Shown here one piece after another: positions 1 through 6,769 of a stretch of DNA of 8,072 nucleotides. Position numbers and translations under genes: made by a program. The notes beneath the pieces were generated by a model that saw only the letters and a program-made list of their open reading frames with translations, ran no database searches and was not told where the DNA came from. Source of the stretch: Acidobacteriota bacterium (GTDB taxonomy: Bacteria; Acidobacteriota; Terriglobia; Acidiferrales; UBA7541); assembly GCA_003224515.1 (NCBI GenBank), contig QHZC01000289.1, forward strand, positions 4,146 to 12,217, read 5' to 3'. The stretch's first letter is position 1. Every line of letters starts with the position of its first letter.

Positions 1-1
1 G

Positions 2-844
2 ATAGCCGAAAACACTCGGTTATCCTGTCGCAACCGTTGGAACCTTCTGCTTCGCCCTACGCTGCTGCTTGCAGTCTCGCTCACCGGCTGTAACAACACG
101 TGCTTCACCCTCACTTCAGGCCCGCCCAGCAGCACGATCAGCATTAAAGCGAGCGATCCTGGCCCCACCTGCACGCTCACGAGGGCAAATGTCGCTGTCC
201 GCGTGGAGGAGCATACCGATCCAGAGTGCACCGCCTGCTCGGGATCCAGTCGGATCCAGCACATTTTTTTGAGCATTCGAGGTATCGAAGTCCATCCGAG
301 CACGACTGCGGAGGACGATTCCCCTGATTGGCAGGAACTACTGCCCTCGGAGCTCGCGAAGCAACCGCTCCAAGTTGATCTTGTGAGAAGCGCTGCCGAT
401 CGGGGTGGGCGAGAAGCGTTGGGAGAAATGGTGACAATTCCGGCCGGAATCTATCGTCAGGTGCGCCTACGCTTCGTTCCAAATCGGCTGCCGACGGACG
501 ATCGACTTCCAGAAAAGAACGCGTGCGGTAACAGGGGATTCAACTGTGTCGTTATGGCGGATGGCCGCAGTCAGCCACTTCTGCTCGATGGCGCTTCCCC
601 AGAACTGCACATCACGTCAGACAGAATTGAGGGGGCTTCTCTTCTCATCCCTCCTGATACCGACATTGCACTGGTCATCAAATTGAAGCTCATCTGGGTA
701 TGGTTTTCATCGGCCGATGAACGTGTGCGTCTTCTTCCTGCGTTCACCGGTAGCGCGAGGGTCGGCCGAGTCGGCTTCGATGAGTTGGGCACCCCGGAGG
801 GATGGAGCCGTTCAGGATTCCTCTCTAGGGTTGCTCACGACTGA
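2..844 (+). CDS. DUF4382-like lipoprotein, 5' end missing
   Basis: The frame is open from the window edge to a TGA at 842-844 (280 residues seen), and no ATG, GTG or TTG precedes the signal sequence, so the start lies upstream of the window. The first 30 residues form a lipoprotein signal: arginines (RNRW, LLLRP), then the hydrophobic stretch LLLAVSLTGC with lipobox LTGC, whose Cys codon is at 89-91. The mature protein would be lipid-anchored to a membrane. After a Thr/Ser-rich, cysteine-containing linker comes a domain of DUF4382 type: IFLSIRGIEVHPS (from about 268), then PLQVDLV, IPAGIYRQVRLRF (about 437-475), MADGRSQPLLLDG, and a C-terminal LLPAFTGSARVGRV. The family is usually extracytoplasmic and of unknown biochemical function; I infer a beta-sandwich surface or periplasmic role. 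It converges on the ACT-domain gene with 58 bases between the stops. The lipoprotein call is firm, the DUF4382 assignment from memory. Confidence 0.82.
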   Translation: MAENTRLSCRNRWNLLLRPTLLLAVSLTGCNNTCFTLTSGPPSSTISIKASDPGPTCTLTRANVAVRVEEHTDPECTACSGSSRIQHIFLSIRGIEVHPSTTAEDDSPDWQELLPSELAKQPLQVDLVRSAADRGGREALGEMVTIPAGIYRQVRLRFVPNRLPTDDRLPEKNACGNRGFNCVVMADGRSQPLLLDGASPELHITSDRIEGASLLIPPDTDIALVIKLKLIWVWFSSADERVRLLPAFTGSARVGRVGFDELGTPEGWSRSGFLSRVAHD

Positions 845-902
845 ATTGCCAGGGTGCCCATGGCGAGAGTCTCGGTACGGTTGGACATCAACGACAGTCA
901 AA

Positions 903-1322
903 TCAGGTCGTCGCGCCCGCAGCGGCTGCCTGTTCGAGGAGCTTTACCGCTTTGCCCGTGTCCACGACTCCCAGGATCAGGAAAGATGCGTTGGCGCCCG
1001 GTTCAGCTCCGGAGTAGCCGTAGTTGATGTTGATTCCCGCTTCCCCGAGCCGCGACGCGATGCGAGCGAGCTCCCCAGGACGATTAGTTAGCAACACCTT
1101 CGCGACTTCGGTTTCAGTGTAATCGTTGCGTTGCCGATCCAGAGTCGCCCTGGTCTTGTCTGGATTGTCCACTACGAGACGGACGGAGCCCTTGCCCTTC
1201 TCGTGGGGGAACTGTTGATAACCGAGGATGTTGACGTCTTGTTCGGCGAGGGCTTGACAGAGCTTGCCAAGTGTTCCAGGCCGGTCTTCCAAGCGGATTG
1301 TGAATTCTTTGGTGATAGGCAT
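903..1322 (-). CDS. tandem ACT-domain protein
   Basis: A 139-residue protein made of two ACT domains and nothing else. Domain 1 covers about residues 6-66, with the ligand-loop motif DRPGTL at 13-18. Domain 2 covers about 73-136, with NRPGEL at 80-85 followed by the typical helix and strand ARIASRLGEAGININYGY. ACT domains bind amino acids or similar small molecules and often act as dimers; a stand-alone tandem ACT protein is usually a cytoplasmic sensor or regulator, with no catalytic domain here. The ATG is supported by an AAGGAGG at 1331-1337, 8 bases upstream. The gene stands alone: the next - strand gene upstream starts hundreds of bases away, so it is probably monocistronic. The amino acid it senses cannot be told from the sequence. 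Confidence 0.93.
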   Translation of the reverse strand: MPITKEFTIRLEDRPGTLGKLCQALAEQDVNILGYQQFPHEKGKGSVRLVVDNPDKTRATLDRQRNDYTETEVAKVLLTNRPGELARIASRLGEAGININYGYSGAEPGANASFLILGVVDTGKAVKLLEQAAAAGATT

Positions 1323-1484
1323 GGTTGGAACCTCCTTCTAATACACCTCGGGCACGGGCTGGGAAGTTCCTGCGAGGAGATAAGATGTAAGAATCCTACG
1401 CCAGCTTGAGTTTGACCGCAAGGTTCAGCGCAGTGCCGGCTAGCTGAGGTTGTGAGAGCGTAAAGTCGCGGCCTTAATGTAAAG
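1323..1484. other. leader region of the ACT-domain gene
   Basis: Apart from the ribosome binding site (1331-1337) and the weak promoter candidate at 1393-1421, nothing is recognised. No riboswitch or attenuator-like run of codons is apparent to me. Confidence 0.4.
1393..1421 (-). promoter_or_regulatory. possible sigma70-type promoter for the ACT-domain gene
   Basis: Reading the - strand, TTGCGG (1416-1421) and TAGGAT (1393-1398) are separated by exactly 17 bases. The -35 matches only three of six consensus positions and the -10 four of six. It would give a leader of about 65 bases before the ACT start. This is a weak candidate chosen by spacing and position. Confidence 0.3.
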
Positions 1485-1789
1485 TCAACCGAGGTCCAGA
1501 CGAAACGCGTCCGAGCGACTACGGTTTCGCTGCTGCCTTCCCTTCCAACCTCTTTTCTTCATCATGCTGGAAATGTAAAGCGTGACTGCGCGTCGCTCTT
1601 CGTCGGTCGCAGCTCGCAAGCGCCCACTTGCAGTCCGGGTGATCACATCGTTTCACAGTCCGCGCTCCTCTCCCGAGAGAGCCTGATTCCTCTGTGGGTA
1701 TCTGCCAGCGCCTCCGAGCCTGCACGATCAATCACACACAAGACCAGCGAGCCCGCGGTGAAGAAAACAACTGCGGTTTTCCTGTGCAT
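1485..1789 (-). pseudogene. small secreted protein gene, probably frameshifted
   Basis: An ATG at 1789 has a GAGG 5 bases upstream (within 1795-1801) and opens a 48-codon frame ending at TGA 1643-1645. The product begins like a Sec signal peptide: basic MHRK, the hydrophobic run TAVVFFTAGSLVLCVI, and a signal-peptidase I site ALA-DT after residue 29. In another frame, starting just where this one ends, the stretch DVITRTASGRLRAATDEER (from about 1650 down) reads like real protein and continues to a TGA at 1485-1487. Restoring one base near 1648-1652 would join the two into about 101 residues: signal peptide, short acidic/basic region, then a basic tail. The motif 'SGRLRAATDEE' resembles a short TGxLRAPTxEE motif I know from small exported proteins of unknown function. 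The one-base deletion is an inference; the intact 48-residue peptide, or no gene at all, are alternatives. Confidence 0.35.
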
Positions 1790-1847
1790 GGCCGCCTCGT
1801 CATCCTACCCCGGGCAGACGCATCTCCCTTCTTTGGTCTCCTCCGGG

Positions 1848-1891
1848 TGATGGATCCATCAGTTGGGGGATTCCCGACTTCTCATCCCCAA
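1848..1891. repeat. two adjacent inverted repeats behind the 727-residue protein gene
   Basis: Bases 1848-1861 form a perfect 14-base palindrome (TGATGGATCCATCA). Directly beside it, 1863-1870 (TTGGGGGA) pairs with 1885-1891 (TCCCCAA), leaving one unpaired G and a 14-base loop. They lie 34-77 bases beyond the stop of the large gene on its own strand. No T-run follows on the - strand, so a classical intrinsic terminator is not supported there; the run of eight T at about 1910-1917 follows on the + strand, where no gene reads into it. They could still block 3' exonucleases or bind a protein. Confidence 0.35.
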
Positions 1892-1924
1892 AATTTGACG
1901 TAGACTTTGTTTTTTTTGATCCGT

Positions 1925-4108
1925 TTAGTGCGCCAGCGGATCAGGGCGAAGCTGGAAGTGCAAGACCTTGCTCGTCATCCCTTTGCCGCCTTCGGCGTGA
2001 AAAGGCGTTCGCGTGCCGTACGTCGCCCAGAGCCCTTTCCCCTTCCAGCCAGCCTTGGGATCGTCGATTCGGCCGTCCATGCCTTTGGCGTAAAACCCCA
2101 TCGGATACGGGACGCGCAGGATAACGAATTCCCGGCTGTCGGGCAGCAACGCGAGCAGCGCGTCATTCCCATTGCCTGTGGCGATTGGCACGTTCTTGCC
2201 TAGCCCAAACGTGTCGAACTGATCGACCCAGTCATAGTAGCTGGCCTCTGCGCTCCCTGGGTCGCTGACACCTTGCAACTGCGGTCCCGGCAGTTGATAG
2301 AGGGTCCAGCCTTCAGCACAGTGCTGCCCTGTCGATGCCGGTCCGTTAAGTGGTCCCTGGCACTTGCGACGATCGAAGCTAGCAAGGTGTCCGCTTGCGA
2401 TGACTGTCCAGACGACGCCGTTGCGATCGATGTCCAGCCCGCGCGGTGAGAACCCGCGAACGGGCGCATTTGGACTGTTCCACGGCAGTTCGTAAATTTC
2501 CGCCAAGGAGGTCGCTGGAGGGTTCGACCCTGGATTCAAGCGAACGACCGCGCCAGGGAAACCCAACACCGTTCCCCAGATCGATCCATCCACTGGACTC
2601 ACGGTTACGCCGTAGAACGCAGCGTTGATGCGCTTGTCCTTGTTGCGGTCGACGGGCTGATCAGGTTCCACATACTCATCCCGCTTTCCGTTGCCGTTGG
2701 TGTCGAGGATAAGCGCTGTCCAGCCCTGCGATTTTTTCTCATCGTGGGTTTCATCGAACATCCTTGTGTTCAGCCAGCCTACTACTCCCCCGCCGCCTCC
2801 ACTGCTGGTCCATAGCGTGTGGTTGGCATCTTCAGCGAATACCAAGTGATGCGTGCCAAAACAAGTGTCAATCAGCGTAACCTGCTTCGTTTTTGGATCG
2901 TAGACCGCGAGCTGTCGGCCACTGTTCTTGAGCGGGAACAGGACTGCCGAAGGATGCCTGGATCCTTCTTTGCAGAAGGGCGGATCTTCGGCCGGACGGA
3001 TTCTGGACGTGAACCACACTCGCCCTTTTTCATCGAACATCGGATTGTGGACGTTGGCTTGGCTGTGCCAGATGGGTTCGTCACCCCAATATGGCGAAGG
3101 CGCAGCCAGTTGGTCATCTGCGCTCGAGGGGGTCTTCGGATCGCGCACCGGCACTTTGACCTGGCTCGCCGTGGCGCCCACGGGGTCGAGGACGGGCAGA
3201 TAATCTACGCTGAGTTCAGCGGCTCCGTAGATCAGGCCGTTAGCGTTCAACGTTGGACTCCGCTTGTCGGTCGCGATCTCATCGTGGAGATAGGCCTTGG
3301 GGTGGGCCCAGTCCCACTCGCTGATGACCAAGTTCCGCTCCACGCCTTGCGGCCGCGGTGGGGTCGACGGCAATTCGCCCGCGGCGATCCGGTCGGTCCA
3401 ATCCGCGAACATCGGCAATGCCCGCTCGGGGCCAAGCTGCCTGAGGCCGTTGATCATGTTGTTGCCGGCTTGTCCCGACAGCACGCGCCGGGCCCACGCC
3501 GCCGTTGAGGAATCGAAATGGCCCAGGCTCTTGGGGATCTCCCGCGTCGCTTTGTCCCCCATTTGATGACACGACCAACAGCTATCCGTTTTCAGCAAGT
3601 GCAGCCACTGACCCTGGCTCTTCATATTCTCCGGAATGCCGTTGCCTTTCGGCCCTGTGCCGGGGAACTCGCTCTTATCCGGCACGCGCAGCAGCGAAAA
3701 CCAATACACGGCCGGATAGTATTCCGCCGCTGCCTTCGGGTTCGGTGCCACCACCGCAGTCAAGTTGACTATCTTTCCTGGAGCTGCCTGCACCGGCGAG
3801 GAATCCACCAGCCCGTAACCGCGCACCCACAGTTTGTAGTTCGCCTTGGGAAGTTGCGGGAGCACGTAACGTCCGCCGTCATCGGTGACCACGATCTTGA
3901 CAAATTTGGTGGGCAGGTCAGCCGTTTCTGCGATCACCCATACGCCTCCCTCCAGCCCTTTCGCGCTGGTGACCACCCCGCCGATATCGTCGTTACCGAT
4001 GGAGACCGCTTCCCCGTTGGACTGCTGCGCCTTCAACCCACCGAGCGACGCTATCAAGATCACACCGGCGGCGATCAGCTCCAATGGATACGAGACTCTC
4101 TTGCCCAT
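1925..4108 (-). CDS. exported c-heme, beta-propeller-like protein with carboxypeptidase-regulatory-like N-terminus
   Basis: A 727-residue protein. Residues 1-28 are a Sec signal peptide (basic start, hydrophobic LIAAGVILIASLGGLKAQ), so it acts outside the cytoplasm. Residues about 41-118 resemble a carboxypeptidase-regulatory/SdrD-B-like fold (IGGVVTSAKG...DDGGRYVLPQLP...YKLWVRGYG). A single c-type heme motif, CWSCH, is at 177-181; Met183, Met219 or Met233 could be the distal ligand. From about 340 to the end, blade-like repeats of the type D-x-x-G-x-V/I-W-x-T occur (358-369, 425-437, 504-516, 559-573), as in Vgb/NHL-like propellers. Two calcium-loop-like segments, DTNGNGKRDE (469-478) and DRNKDKRIN (487-495), sit in one inserted stretch. 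The ATG has an excellent Shine-Dalgarno. Related proteins are usually annotated only as carboxypeptidase-regulatory-like; an electron-transfer or dehydrogenase-like role is an inference, and the substrate is unknown. Confidence 0.88.
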   Translation of the reverse strand: MGKRVSYPLELIAAGVILIASLGGLKAQQSNGEAVSIGNDDIGGVVTSAKGLEGGVWVIAETADLPTKFVKIVVTDDGGRYVLPQLPKANYKLWVRGYGLVDSSPVQAAPGKIVNLTAVVAPNPKAAAEYYPAVYWFSLLRVPDKSEFPGTGPKGNGIPENMKSQGQWLHLLKTDSCWSCHQMGDKATREIPKSLGHFDSSTAAWARRVLSGQAGNNMINGLRQLGPERALPMFADWTDRIAAGELPSTPPRPQGVERNLVISEWDWAHPKAYLHDEIATDKRSPTLNANGLIYGAAELSVDYLPVLDPVGATASQVKVPVRDPKTPSSADDQLAAPSPYWGDEPIWHSQANVHNPMFDEKGRVWFTSRIRPAEDPPFCKEGSRHPSAVLFPLKNSGRQLAVYDPKTKQVTLIDTCFGTHHLVFAEDANHTLWTSSGGGGGVVGWLNTRMFDETHDEKKSQGWTALILDTNGNGKRDEYVEPDQPVDRNKDKRINAAFYGVTVSPVDGSIWGTVLGFPGAVVRLNPGSNPPATSLAEIYELPWNSPNAPVRGFSPRGLDIDRNGVVWTVIASGHLASFDRRKCQGPLNGPASTGQHCAEGWTLYQLPGPQLQGVSDPGSAEASYYDWVDQFDTFGLGKNVPIATGNGNDALLALLPDSREFVILRVPYPMGFYAKGMDGRIDDPKAGWKGKGLWATYGTRTPFHAEGGKGMTSKVLHFQLRPDPLAH

Positions 4109-4114
4109 GATGTC

Positions 4115-4124
4115 TCACCTCCTT
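4115..4124 (-). promoter_or_regulatory. near-perfect Shine-Dalgarno of the c-heme protein gene
   Basis: The - strand reads AAGGAGGTGA, ten bases complementary to the 3' end of 16S rRNA, ending 6 bases before the ATG at 4108. It fixes the start and suggests strong translation. Confidence 0.85.
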
Positions 4125-4201
4125 CGGGGACGAATGGCGACGACAATATTCGCAATCATGAATTGGGAATCTGTCAGTCAGAGAAATGGAACACGATCGA
4201 A

Positions 4202-4230
4202 ATCGTAAGCACGCCGAATGGAGTTGTCAA
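4202..4230 (-). promoter_or_regulatory. sigma70-type promoter of the c-heme protein gene
   Basis: The - strand has a perfect TTGACA (4225-4230), a 17-base spacer, and TACGAT (4202-4207), which keeps the key TA...T of the -10 box. Transcription would start near 4195 and give a leader of about 87 bases with the strong ribosome binding site at its end. Confidence 0.65.
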
Positions 4231-4316
4231 TTGATCATGTTCGTCCAAATGAGCTGGCACTTTCCCAGAGAGCAGAGGTCGTAGAAACTCAAGACCTAGC
4301 AGTGTGGATGTAAAAA

Positions 4317-4526
4317 TCAACATGAGTCCCCAGAATGAGAACCAGGCATTTCTTTCCTTTTACCCAAAGATACCTGGTTATCCGTAGCTGTTCGTGCTCG
4401 ACGCGGATGGCAAACGTCCGGTTGGCCAGATCCCCATTTAATTGGTACCTTCCCGTCTCGGTCGAGCGAGAGATTTCTCCACCCGTCATCGGTCTTGATC
4501 TGTCTCGTGATGTTGACGCGGGGCAC
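4317..4526 (-). pseudogene. decayed N-terminus of a phage-type (tyrosine) integrase
   Basis: A GTG at 4526 opens a frame whose first 34 residues (4425-4526) start MPRVNITRQIKTDDGWRN and run on to DGKVPIKWGSG. This closely resembles the start of site-specific tyrosine recombinases that I associate with acidobacterial genomes, where it is normally followed by a 'GRYLIEWREGG'-like strand and then the core-binding and catalytic domains. Here the likeness stops at about residue 34; the rest of the frame to the stop at 4317 does not look like integrase, and no R-H-R-Y catalytic domain is present. An AGGGTGG lies shortly upstream. The fragment reads in the same direction as rnpB and begins about 83 bases beyond its 3' end, so it may be what is left of an integrated element. 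The family assignment is from memory of the N-terminal pattern. Confidence 0.5.
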
Positions 4527-4608
4527 CAGCGGCCACCCTTTTGAGGATGGACGCTATTGGGGACGCTACGAAGGCAGGAGTTAAGCCATGTTGTAAATAA
4601 ACGAAAAT

Positions 4609-5211
4609 GGCGGGCGCGCCTGTAAGCCGGATTCTGTGCCGCGCGCAAACCGCGGAACGGCCTGCGCGTCGCGGCGATCATTCCTCTAGTCCAGGTATCG
4701 CTACCGGGATACAGCAGCCTACCCGAGGGTTTTCAGTCCACGATGGCTTGCGCCGCCGCAGAAGGAGCGCGTTCATTCTCATGAACGCTGACTCATCGAG
4801 CCGGGCCGGCTCTCCCCTCCTATTTGGCCTTGCACCACGCGGGGTTTTCCGTGCCCCCGGTGTCACCACCGGAGCGGTGGGCTCTTACCCCACCTTTTCA
4901 CCCTTGCCAAACGTTGAGAGCATTTCGAAGACGTCCCGCAGGTTCGGCGGTCTATTCTCTGTGGCACTTTCCGCGGCGCTGTGAGTGGCACAGACTTTCG
5001 CCTGTGCTCCCCATTGCACCCCCCGGCGTTACCAGGCGCGTTGCCCTGTCAAGAGTTCCGCCAACCACTCCGCAGTCGCCATAGTGACGCCCACAAAATG
5101 ATCAACGTGCCTCAGGACGGTGTCCGGACTTTCCTCCCGTTCCAGCTTCGTAGAGGCGGCTTTACGTCACCACTCCTCCGCCGGAACCAGCGATCACCCA
5201 GCCCGCCCGCC
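4609..5211 (-). ncRNA. rnpB: RNase P RNA, bacterial type A, unusually long
   Basis: This is the catalytic RNA of RNase P, which cuts the 5' leader from pre-tRNAs. Diagnostic conserved regions are present in order on the - strand: GAGGAAAGTCCGG (5124-5136), CTGGTAACGCC, AAAGTGCCACAGAGAATA, AGGGTGAAAAGGTG (4891-4904), GGTAAGAGCCCACCG, CAAGGCCAAATAGG (ending 4819), GGGTAGGCTGC (4714-4724) and ACAGAATCCGGCTTACAGG (4619-4637). The ends are set by helix P1: GGCGGGCG (5204-5211) pairs fully with CGCCCGCC (4609-4616). P6 (GGGC) can pair with the GCCC in the loop of the P17 hairpin, as in type A RNAs. The length of about 603 nt is far above the E. coli 377 nt. The excess is mainly a 69-nt insertion (5050-5118) between P5 and P6 and an enlarged P16/P17 region (4725-4818). 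P1 followed by a T-rich stretch may double as the terminator. Confidence 0.96.
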
Positions 5212-5218
5212 AGCCTTC

Positions 5219-5224
5219 ATTATA
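5219..5224 (-). promoter_or_regulatory. -10 box of rnpB
   Basis: A perfect TATAAT on the - strand lies 7 bases before the start of helix P1, just right for transcription to begin at or next to the first base of the RNA. No good -35 is visible at 16-18 bases; the hexamer at 17 bases is GAATGA. The box sits 39 bases past the stop of the CPBP protease gene. Confidence 0.7.
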
Positions 5225-5263
5225 CCTCTATAATCCATCGATCATTCGGAAATGTCATCCGCA

Positions 5264-6679
5264 TCAGACCACGGGTTCAGGGCCTGGCGTGGCCGCAGCT
5301 GCTTCAGGAATATCCTGCGTTTGAACTGGCCAATAGCGGAACAGCGCCCATGCCAAAAAAGCCCAGAGCGCCACCAGCACTGTGTCCTTTCCAAGGAATT
5401 GTGGCCCAAAACCAGACATAACTAAAATATTGTAGAAAGTGTGCGCGATGGCCGCTGGCAGAATCGAGCCGAATCGCAACGCGAGCCATCCAAGAACATA
5501 GCTAAGCGCTAAACAAAAAAGAATGCGCCAGCTTAATTTCAGCAGAACATCAGTCTCCGTTAACCGAGAGAAGGAAATATCCGAGACGAAATGGAACCCC
5601 GCCCAAACGATTCCCACCAGAAAGATTCCACGATAGATTCCATATCTTTCAATAAAGCGGCGTTGCAAAAGACCGCGAAAAATCATTTCCTCAAAAAGCG
5701 CTGGGAAAAACACGAGAAGCAACCAGGGATCGGGGAACGTGAAATAGGAACCGAATTGTGGCGGATTCATATTTCCAAAGTTGTGGGCGACCCATTGCGC
5801 TCGGTCAAATAGGTATCGTCCCGTGGACAGAAGCACCGCGATCCCAATTGGAATTGCCAGCGAGAGGCCAGCATACGTTGGTTCAGGCAGCCGGATCGTC
5901 TTCCACATCACCTGCCTGCCCTCTTTTCCTGCAATCCAAGAGATAACCACAAAAATAAGAAGTCCTTCGACTACGGACGAAAACCTAGGGAACCAATCGC
6001 TTTGAACGTAAGCGGGGATGCGCGACGAAAGAATTATTGGAATTCCTATGGTGATTATTGCGAGTAAGCTGGACAGCAAATAAAGCGGTCCCACCAGCGC
6101 CCAAATCAAGTATTGAACCCGCTGCCATGCCACCGCATCTGGCGCCGTTGAAGGAGCGTCACCAGGTAAGGACAACGGTAGTGCTGCGATTCCAAACACA
6201 AGTCGCGAAGTGAATATGGCGACGAGAGACAGTCCAATCAGGCAAAAATGGAATCCGGGCAGGAGCTTCCATGGAAGAGACCACGCCCAGCTCATTTTGT
6301 GAGCCATCAGGCTGCCAATGCCTTCAAGAACTGAAGAGGAAGGCGCAGCGAGGTAAAGAAAGCGACTGAACATGAGACACAGTCCAGCGATCGCCGGAAG
6401 GCATATGAACCCCAGGATTCGGCGAAGAGGACGGCTACCTGGCCAGAAGCAGACGAAATAACCAGCCACGCCTGCGAAGCTAATTGGCTGCAGAAGGAAA
6501 ACCCTGAGGCCTTGCACTTGCTGGGCGAACGGGTCCGCGAGCCTTTCGGGCGCGATACCAAGTCCCGAGGGCCACCATCTCAGACGCGGTGCCACAACCA
6601 AACAGACGACGCCTCCCAGAAAAATAAGCTGAGTCGGGTCCGCCGGGAAAACCGATCGGAGGAATTTGACAAGGCGCAT
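5264..6679 (-). CDS. CPBP family intramembrane glutamic protease (CAAX/Abi type)
   Basis: The protein is 471 residues from the ATG at 6679; a GAGG lies 10 bases upstream, while a TTG at 6685 would sit too close to it. The C-terminal third carries the family's motifs: EEMIFR (Glu330, Glu331, Arg335), FHF with His363, and HTFYN with His413 and Asn417. These form the active site of CPBP/Rce1-like proteases, which cut peptides within the membrane. About eleven hydrophobic segments are visible, for example near residues 18-32, 60-80, 88-112, 141-168, 190-217, 233-250, 270-285, 318-328, 350-365, 387-403 and 434-447. Ordinary CPBP proteins are about 200-300 residues; here some 260 extra residues with several membrane segments precede the catalytic region. 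The tail is Pro/Ala-rich and probably cytoplasmic. The gene follows ligA after 90 bases and precedes rnpB. Substrate unknown; roles in prenyl-protein processing, bacteriocin immunity or envelope stress are only family possibilities. Confidence 0.9.
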   Translation of the reverse strand: MRLVKFLRSVFPADPTQLIFLGGVVCLVVAPRLRWWPSGLGIAPERLADPFAQQVQGLRVFLLQPISFAGVAGYFVCFWPGSRPLRRILGFICLPAIAGLCLMFSRFLYLAAPSSSVLEGIGSLMAHKMSWAWSLPWKLLPGFHFCLIGLSLVAIFTSRLVFGIAALPLSLPGDAPSTAPDAVAWQRVQYLIWALVGPLYLLSSLLAIITIGIPIILSSRIPAYVQSDWFPRFSSVVEGLLIFVVISWIAGKEGRQVMWKTIRLPEPTYAGLSLAIPIGIAVLLSTGRYLFDRAQWVAHNFGNMNPPQFGSYFTFPDPWLLLVFFPALFEEMIFRGLLQRRFIERYGIYRGIFLVGIVWAGFHFVSDISFSRLTETDVLLKLSWRILFCLALSYVLGWLALRFGSILPAAIAHTFYNILVMSGFGPQFLGKDTVLVALWAFLAWALFRYWPVQTQDIPEAAAATPGPEPVV

Positions 6680-6769
6680 CAACAATGAGCCTCGAACTTC
6701 TTGGGGATTATGCCTTACGGCCCAACTTGCTAGCTATACCTTTCGAGAACTGCAGTGGTGTCCGAATGT

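Larger units (their letters stand above)
4109..4608. other. 500-base gap between rnpB and the c-heme protein gene
   Basis: It holds the promoter and leader of the c-heme gene (4109-4230) and an integrase remnant (4317-4526). I see nothing further that I can name in 4231-4316. Between 4527 and 4608 lie the sequence just past the RNase P RNA and a short direct repeat of TAGCGTCC (- strand). Confidence 0.6.

Noticed and set aside
845..902. Possible terminator between the convergent lipoprotein and ACT genes (GCCA...TGGC hairpin)
   Set aside because: The stem is short with mismatches and no T-run follows on either strand.
717..1091. 124-codon + strand frame overlapping the end of the lipoprotein gene and the ACT gene
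   Set aside because: It is out of frame with the lipoprotein, antisense to the ACT protein, and has no ribosome binding site or domain.
1519..1731. 70-codon - strand frame with CDHPDCKWALASC that could suggest a zinc-binding protein
   Set aside because: Another frame over the same bases has a signal peptide with ribosome binding site and a better protein-like tail; the cysteines here look accidental.
2819..4234. Long + strand open frames (229, 99 and 238 codons) opposite the c-heme protein gene
   Set aside because: They are antisense to a well-supported gene with signal peptide, heme motif and ribosome binding site; their products are Arg/Pro/Ser-rich and show no recognisable domain.
4289..5421. 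Open frames on both strands across rnpB (for example 4607-4984 and 4981-5421 on +, 4289-4681 on -)
   Set aside because: They overlap a clear RNase P RNA and have low-complexity Arg/Pro/Ser-rich translations.
6680..6769. Gap between ligA and the CPBP gene as a promoter region
   Set aside because: I see no convincing -35/-10 pair; co-transcription with ligA is just as likely.
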